Assembly (NCBI GenBank): GCA_032164245.1
Contig: JAVMKO010000009.1
Location: 77,881,212-77,945,211 of the forward strand
Direction: 5' to 3'
Length of the DNA: 64,000 nucleotides
Source: Sternotherus odoratus
Lineage: Eukaryota; Chordata; Testudines; Kinosternidae
Shown here: positions 56,926 through 64,000 of the stretch, in pieces
Position numbering within the stretch: the stretch's first letter is position 1
How the letters are laid out: each line of letters opens with the position of its first letter
Position numbers and translations under genes: made by a program
Notes under the pieces: model-generated
Database searches by the model: none
What the model was told of the DNA's origin: nothing
What the model saw: the letters and a program-made list of their open reading frames with translations, nothing else

Positions 56926-57610
56926 TCCAAGATGCCCTTCTGCATTTCTCAAACATTTCAGTGAAGGCACAGCCATCATCATCATCACTATTCAGTTTGC
57001 AGCTGCAGCACCCAGAATCCTTATGACTCCCATGTTCTCACTTGCCATGCAAAGCGCTCCATCCAAATACAGGGAAAGAAGTAATTTCCTCAAGAGCAAG
57101 GTGCGAACAGAACATATTTAATTCTGCACTGTTATAGCAACTGTATAATGTTGCAATAAAATTCCATAACAATGTGATTAAAAATTATAGTCAATGACGA
57201 TACCAAGGTGCCACAGACAGTCAAAATGCATTTATCCAATCTAAATGATATGCTAAACAAATAAAATAAACATGCAATATGCTAATTAAAGTGCACGCTC
57301 ATGTATCCTGCAACCACCATAAATTATACATTTAATTTTTTGACTGTTTAGTAATGTTTATTACTCTGCTTTACTAAATTAAACGCTTTACTAAATTAAA
57401 CCTATTGTCAATAGGTTTTTAAAAATTATACCCTAAAATAATAATATTTTAATTTTAATGTGGGTCTTTTCTGTTTTCATGTCAAAGCCATACATCCCCT
57501 CCCATCACTACCCCAGTTTCCAGCAAGCTAATTTTAGTAACACTCCAGTTAAGGTGGCCAAATCATCTTGCACATCCTATCTGAACAATCCTTTAATTAG
57601 AAACCTAAAT
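56926..57610. other. Intronic sequence, nothing recognised
   Basis: AT-rich. A direct pair CTTTACTAAATTAAAC occurs twice near 57370-57400. No other supported feature. Confidence 0.5.
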
Positions 57611-57770
57611 GTATAGACCAGAAGTTCCCAAACTGTGGGAACACCCGTTCCCTGCCCCCAGCTGTGCTCCAGTCACACCGTCAGCTGGATCCCCCGCTCC
57701 TGACCCAGTTCCCAGCCTCGGTGTAGTTCCATTCCCAGCCTCAGCCCCTTCCCCTGAATGCTTAATTCCT
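57611..57770. repeat. hAT-like fragment, C-rich
   Basis: AGAAGTTCCCAAACTGTGGG resembles the left end of a non-autonomous hAT, and a C-rich body follows (CCAGTTCCCAGCCTCGGTG, CAGCCCCTTCCCC). The right terminal repeat is missing. Confidence 0.45.
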
Positions 57771-60080
57771 CAAAGATGACCAGCCAGGTGATAGTTAAAG
57801 ATCCCATGGCTTTTTTCTTTCAGAGGACAACCCTGGTGTACAGGACAAACTTCCACTACGAACACGGATTCTAATCTCCATGGCTATTGCATGAGCTATT
57901 ATTCTGTATAAAACACTACATATTCCTATGCCATCTCTACCCTGCAGTATGCCAATGGCAAAACCAAAATCTCTATAAAACTCAAGAGTTAATCACATGC
58001 TTACAGTGCTTCTAAGAAAACCAGAGTTTGGCAGACCCCTATGCATTCTGCATTCCAAAGAAAGATAACACCCTTAAGACCAAACAGAACAGGCAACCAC
58101 CAGGAGAATGGCAGGTGTGAAGAATTCCACTGCTGGAAGCCTTTTAAATTAACATTTAAGGGAACAAGGTTCCCTTATGCTATTCATATGCAGAGTCTTC
58201 TGTTATATCAAGGAAACCCATAATTAAAACAAACACCGTGCAACAAACACAATTTTTCTTTTTCCTGGATGGTTACAAAGGAAAGGACAGCACAGATGCA
58301 ACATAATACATCCATGACACACAAGAGTAGCCAGGCAATTTCCATCATCTTTCTAGTTGCCAGTTCATTAAAATCTTTTGGCTCAAGCCCAGATTGCTCC
58401 AAGAACCCCAAATGGTAAAACTAACAGGTTAAATCAAGTAGAGTGTATAATAGAGAATCGCCCATTTTTTTACTCTGTCTTCTTTTAAATCATGGCACTT
58501 ACTTCTTAATATTAGCAAATTCATAGAAATTCAGATTTTTGGGCAGAGCTACTTTGAGTATCAAGCTCTGAAAATTCAGACCTATACGGTGATGGATTTG
58601 ATGGGGGTGGGGGAGCTTTGAATATATTGAGGTTTCTTAACATAAAGGAATATAGCAAACCTTCCTCAAAAGCTGTTAGGAACACTTTGGGATGATACTA
58701 TTGCTTCATAAGTGCCTTCCTTTCATCTACTGAGATCTGTACACTTGTACTTTCTGTTGGGTAAGGATTCCTTTTTAATTGGTATTACTTTGCTGGGAGG
58801 ATCAGTGAGTTAGCAGCTTTATTCACAGCACCGCCCAATGTGCAGTTTTGCTGCAAAATCTTTTCCCTTAGAAATGCTCCTGAATTCCTCTCTGTAATGA
58901 ATACTGCCTTTCACTAAAACAAGGAAATAGTTTTGCTATATAATCCACATCCTAAAACCTTGCCCGAAGAAGCCCGCTGATTCACTGATATATATATATT
59001 TGGTCCATTTTCTTCTTTTTGGTTTTGGACTTTCTACTTATACCTGCTGACTGGCATTTAATAATATTACTTCCACACAGAACAGAAATAGCCAGTCTCT
59101 ATTGAAAACAAAATTCTGCAATTAAAACAAAAAGCAATTTCTTCCTATATGTAGAAAGAGATGTGATGGCTAGAAAATATCCATTATGTTTCTGCCCATG
59201 GGTAGAGAAGAAAAATAAGAAAAACCCCTCTCAACCCTCTGCTTATGCTATGTGATGCAATATAATCTGAAGTACTCAGACAGAAACAGCATCTGAAACC
59301 CTACAGGTTTAAGGATGAATCATATTTTCTGTTCTCTGAATTACCTCTGCAGCTGCTTTGATTTTGGGAGCGAGGCTGTATCTGTTATTCTTGATACAGA
59401 TCTGGTCCTAAGAAAGTTGGTTCCAACAGACTGTGGCACCAGGGCCCGTCAACAAGAGGTGGTCATTCTAAATTTAAATGTAACATGTCAGTAAATATTG
59501 CTATTCCAACACAGTCCCACGTGTTAAAGGAACTAAAAGAGAACCCTGTTTATTGAGTGTTATGAAATCCAGAGGGTTGGGGTAGTGGAGGATCTAGACT
59601 CAGCTGTTCAAACTTAGAACATTTACCCCAGCCTCCTTCAAATTTCCTCATTTACCAGCCTCTCTGCAAATTAAAATTAGCAATGCTTTATTCTAGGATT
59701 AGGTGAAATTGTAAAAGTGCAAAATAAACTAGTCTCCCAGTTCAACCATAATAGCCCACAAGACCCACAGGAGCTCACAATAACTGTGCCTGTGACTTGC
59801 TAGTTCTGTGCTATTAGTGTAGGATGTTGTGATGCAGGGGGGGGAAAGATATTTATTATAATTTTCAATTTTCCTTCTGCAAATGCTTAAAAATAATGGT
59901 TTTGGAAGCCCTGAAATAGAGGAAAGCAAAGCTCCTGTCAACTTTAAGAGCAAAGGATCAGGTCCTAGGTAAGGAAGCATTGATAAAATTGATTAGCTCC
60001 CAAAACAAATTTTAAGGTATGCCTCTATGTTTTAGAGGTAAGGCCCCATCTGCAGTTCTTACTCAAGCAAATCTCCCACA
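57771..60080. other. Intronic sequence, nothing recognised
   Basis: Mostly AT-rich. A short TATATATATAT run lies at 58987-58999. GTTAAAGATCCCATGGCTTT at about 57795 could be a crumb of a 5S-derived SINE. No genes supported. Confidence 0.45.
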
Positions 60081-60186
60081 GGGCTGGATTCTGCTCTCTG
60101 TTACACTGGTGCAAATCCAGAGTAATGCCATAGGCATAACTGATATAACTCCAGATTTACAGCAATGTAGTAGAGATCAGAGCCCC
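60081..60186. mobile_element. Short palindromic MITE
   Basis: GGGCTGGATTCTGCTCTCTG then TTACACTGGTGCAAATCCAG on the left, and CTCCAGATTTACAGCAATGT with a GATCAGAGCCCC end on the right, are imperfect inverted repeats. It is one of the longest and clearest copies of this type. Confidence 0.7.
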
Positions 60187-63100
60187 AGTGGTTGACCTCA
60201 ATGAGAGTTTGCTGAAGTAATGACTGCAGGATAAGGCCTTTTGATACTAAGGAGGGGAAAAGCTGAATAAAAAAGCCCAGTATAACAGAAAATATGAGGC
60301 AATTATCTGATTACTTAAAGGAAGAAGTACAGTGTCACAATACAGAATGTTCAAGGGATTACCCAGCTTTGAACAGCATTTGCTTAACAGCTGCTGCCAA
60401 ACTGTAGTCCTGTGAATTTGGCAGAGTTTCATTAATGATAATCTGCAGTGTTTACAGCCTATAGGCTACTGAGTATGTGAAGAACCTTTTTTACTTGTAT
60501 TTTATAATCCTTTCCCCTTATGCGCTGTTTTTCTTGATGTTTCTGAGATCTGAGGAGGTTTATGTTTCAAAATGACTCATTCTGCTCTGACAACTGCAGA
60601 GCAAGATTGCAGTAAAGGTTCCCTTGTTACAAAAAGTATGTTTTTGCAAACAAAAAGGAATTTGGTCTAAATTTCATCCTAGGGTTTGGATCATCGCCAG
60701 CTAAACCGTTCACTTGCCAATATACGGTGCTGTCTTGTTTACATGCAAAGTAAATGTCAAAGAAAGGTGTCTGCCAGTTATTAGATATTCCGCAGTAACT
60801 TTGTGGACCGGTCAGGTTGCAGCAAATTATAACTGCTTTATTCTGGACACTGCATTTGACCTAAACTTCATTGAAAAGAATCCTGCCCTTATTTTAAAGC
60901 TTGAGTATTGACTATAATTTAGAAACATTGTATTTGCCTTAGAATTTGGATTTCAAACATTTGCCCAACCGAGATGTATCCTTAATGTAAAACTTCTGTT
61001 CTATTAAAAACAGAACAGAATTAAGAATCTAATTCCATTATGGAAGCAATTATACATTATGTCGTGTATTAGGAAAAAATAATAATTCACAGGTTCAAAA
61101 GCCATAGCACTGCTAAATGACTCCAATTGTTTTCCCACGCAGTATTTCAGTGGCCATGATTCTGTCAGGATAAAACCAAAGGAGATTATTGTTTAATGGT
61201 AATTAGCATATTGAGAGACTTTTTAAAAAAAACATATGATTCATGCAACTTCCTACTCCAGCTGCTTTTTTCTCCCTTAATGATGCTCAGTTGCTTGGAA
61301 GCTCTCCCTCCAGGCTTACACTTCCCCGAGGACAGTGGTTGTGTAGACAGAAATCTCTTCACCCAACATGTTACACACCAGAAACTCACAGCTATACATT
61401 ATCCTCATTCCAACGGGTATCACAGGGGCATGAACACAGTATTTCAAGCTACTAGCGGGTTTATTACACTAGCCCTCCAGTGTGTTGAGCAGCTGAGCTA
61501 GCCTTACTAAAATGTATACTTGAAAGAAATCCTCTCCCCTCCTGATCACTATTGGTTTCTATAGAAACAAGAAGGAATCTCAGTTCTTCTCTAAATTTCT
61601 CCCCTAATGTTTTTTTTGCCATACCGTATGAAACCTTTGTTGTTGCTTGCACCATTCTCCATTTATAGCCTCATCTGACAAATTAAAGAACAATAGACTG
61701 GATAAAAAATGGAGACGGGTTTGAATTTAAGCAACACAATCCTACGCATTAAGGATCTGTGGTCAATTCATCTCTCCTGGGTCATTTTATGTCTCGAGCA
61801 TTTCAAAGTGAATGCTTTAAACAATGGTTCATCACAAGAGTTAAAAGGGGTCAAGAGGATATTTACTTAACCACTAGTTGACTTTTTAACTTCAAAATAT
61901 TTCAGCAGTTACAGTATTTAAATTAAATCTGTCTCATCAGTGTCACCATAAATTATTCTCTAAAACTCCAGGACTCCCAACCACATTGTGAGTCACCACC
62001 CTGATGCCTGCACAAGACTTAGTCTTTAGATAACTTGTTTGCTTGCTTTGTTATGGTGCCCTTCTCCAGGGACTGCATTTGTACAGGAATTGCTAAGGCT
62101 TCTAAATATTGTATCTGCCTTGTTATAATCACTAGGCAAACACACTTGCACTTGGTCGTATAAAAACATAAGAGCTCTGGAGTTATGAAAAAGATTTCTC
62201 TAACAGAGATTTGACTTAAAAAATTAGAGAAGAAAATCTTCAGACCAAACAAACTAAAAAGGCTACATTAGCCAGAAACAACAGCAACAGCAGCAATTCA
62301 AAGATATATAATTAGGGTTGACTACTCTCTTCCATCAGAGTAGCAGGAAAAATTTCCATTTTAATTTCCACTAATTTCCAGTTTAATTCTCTTTTTAAAG
62401 ACGTAATGGCAGCAGTTTTCAATGTCCACAAATAATTTTCTTTCATAATCAAAATAATCATATTTACTTTCTGATTTGCTCGGAAAGTCTCTCCCCACCC
62501 CCAATTATTTATTGCAGATAATGAGTTGCCCTAAATAAAGTCCAAGCACAGCTTGTTATGTTGTGAAATTGCAGCCAGGGTGCCAGATTCATTTCTGGTG
62601 TCAAGCTAAATCAGAGGAGTGACACCAAAATGTCTTTGAATTAAGTGATCAGTGCAACTAAAGATACTACTGCTGTCATTCCATTGCCACAATCTTCTTA
62701 TCAGCAAATATGCCTGTGTGACAGCCACACATTTTATTCCATGAAATGTTAAGTGTTTACTAATCTTACATTATTTTTGCTATTTGTTGCAACATGAAAA
62801 TAGCAGCATTATTGAAAATACCAGGCTAAATTTCACAACATAGTGGGGCAAATTAATCACTATTTTAACTCTAAGTCATCAGATATTTTTCATATCATTT
62901 GCGCTCTCTCCCTCCTATATATATAATCTTTCAAATTATTCATTATCTTTGTGCATCTACTGATAATGATGTATAGGAGTAGATTTAGTTCAATACCCTT
63001 GTGAGATCTGGTTAAGATTTTTTTAAACTCCTCAGCTGTTTCTTGTCCCAAACAACTGACGAAATGTCGGAGAATCATTTATCTCATATTTTGAAATATA

Positions 63101-64000
63101 TTTTCCTTGGTCACTGAAGTTGTTTTGCCAAATAATTAGAAGTGTTTGCAGCTGTCATACTCAATGTAACAATCTTAAACCTGTCAACAACAGGCCATGA
63201 TCCCAAGAATCAGTGTTTCATCAGCTAATACCCATTCCCCTGCTATCCATTCATAAATACTCTGTTCCCATTTTATATGCAATTTTCTGAGGCTGAAATT
63301 TACAAACTTTTTCCTGACCATCTTTGAGGAATGACGAAGTGGAATAAAGAAAGGGAGACCAGACAGTTGATTATGTAACACAATCCTGACGTGGGAGAGA
63401 CGGATAAGGGAGATGAGAATGTCAAAACTTCCTCCAAAATAGCTGCTCTCCCTCAAACTGACAGCCATTCTTTAAAACACCACGGATTGCTTTAAAATAC
63501 CTCTGATCAATCTTCCCATGACTAACCTATATTTTAAGCATTTCCTATCTAAATAAATTTCTGTATTAATTACTAGGTTTTTAATATGTTAGGCACAAAT
63601 CACTAAGAATAGTCTGTCTTAACAAGTCATCGGAAAGTTTTTAAAAAGCCACAATTTGCAAAGGCTGCTGCATTCCACCAAAGGAAAAAAACCGTGTCTG
63701 CCAAAAATATATTCATCAAATTTCGTATCTCTTTGGATAGATCAGACATTAGTATTAGAAGGGGATCATCCCAGACTGACACCTCACAAAGACCAACATA
63801 AAAAAAGACAAAATGACAAAATGGGTTATTTCAGTGCTCAATAACTAATCAATGCATTGCTGATTTTACCAATATCAAATACGTGCTGATCAACCAAAAA
63901 GAACCATATGGTACCTCGTATCCATTTTTTTCTCTGTCTCTCTCCAGGACAAAAGAGCTTTGTGCTACTGCATGTGTACAAACCTATTTTATAGGATAAG
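60187..64000. other. Intronic sequence, nothing recognised
   Basis: About 3.8 kb of AT-rich DNA with no recognised transposons, RNA genes or coding frames. A self-complementary TCTGTTCTATTAAAAACAGA then ACAGAA lies at 60996-61018. There is no sign of AFF2 exon 1 before the window ends. The low repeat content suggests part of it may be conserved. Confidence 0.5.

Larger units (their letters stand above)
2801..64000 (-). other. AFF2: AFF2 intron 1 (partial)
   Basis: Everything right of the exon should be intron 1 of AFF2, transcribed right to left. Intron 1 of human AFF2 is known to be very long (well over 100 kb), so a 61-kb intronic stretch is expected. I looked for the minus-strand sequence of exon 1 (start MDLFDFF) and for a CpG-rich promoter or CCG repeat, and found neither. 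Repeats inside the intron are listed separately. Inferred, not proven: a nested gene or non-coding RNA cannot be excluded from sequence alone. Confidence 0.8.

Noticed and set aside
57790..57835. Fragment of a second 5S-derived SINE
   Set aside because: The match (GTTAAAGATCCCATGGC) is too short to separate from chance.
2801..64000. AFF2 exon 1, CpG-island promoter or CCG repeat inside the window
   Set aside because: I searched the minus strand for the MDLFDFF start and for a CCG run. GC-rich spots at 14.0-14.8, 16.9-17.3, 28.3-29.0, 49.6-50.0 and 55.1-55.9 kb are repeats or unclassified blocks, not a promoter with a matching exon.

Overview
The window is vertebrate nuclear DNA and almost certainly comes from a turtle. 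It is AT-rich, has no operons or dense reading frames, and carries many interspersed repeats. The best taxonomic clue is a tRNA-derived SINE of the cryptodiran turtle type at 10754-10952 (minus strand). It is supported by CR1 LINEs, Penelope-like elements, a 5S-rRNA-derived SINE, MIR-type SINEs and several short palindromic DNA transposons typical of turtle genomes. These family names come from pattern recognition, not from a database search.

Only one protein-coding segment can be supported: a 121-bp exon on the minus strand at 2680-2800, with clean splice signals on both sides. It encodes 40 residues of the conserved N-terminal homology region of the AF4/FMR2 family and matches AFF2 (FMR2) better than AFF1, AFF3 or AFF4. 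By the known human gene structure this is coding exon 2. Positions 1-2679 are then part of intron 2, and 2801-64000 are part of the very large intron 1. Exon 1, the promoter and the FRAXE-type 5' repeat were not found and should lie beyond position 64000.

Layout of the intron. 3.0-3.9 kb holds a decayed Penelope-like element with a GIY-YIG remnant. 8.8-10 kb is purine-rich. 10.75 kb has the turtle SINE. 16.7-18.5 kb has a CR1 with two nested DNA elements. 18.9 kb has the 5S-derived SINE. 20.5-22.9 kb contains a cluster of hAT and mariner-type miniature elements, some with intact target-site duplications. 29.3 kb has a second CR1 tail. 33.5 kb has a mariner-like element. 34.85-35.02 kb has a fold-back Penelope-type insertion bounded by a 13-bp duplication. 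40-42.8 kb contains nested palindromic elements. 44.3-44.8 kb has a probable retroviral LTR. 45.0 and 46.3 kb have further Penelope-type termini with hammerhead-ribozyme-like cores. 48-50.5 kb has more DNA transposons. 55.1-56.1 kb has a G-rich/C-rich minisatellite. Most of the remainder is AT-rich sequence in which I recognise nothing.

I found no self-contained new gene system. The most unusual material is the set of Penelope-type termini. Four diverged copies share a hammerhead-like fold, one of them in the transcription sense of AFF2, and two copies have snap-back structures.
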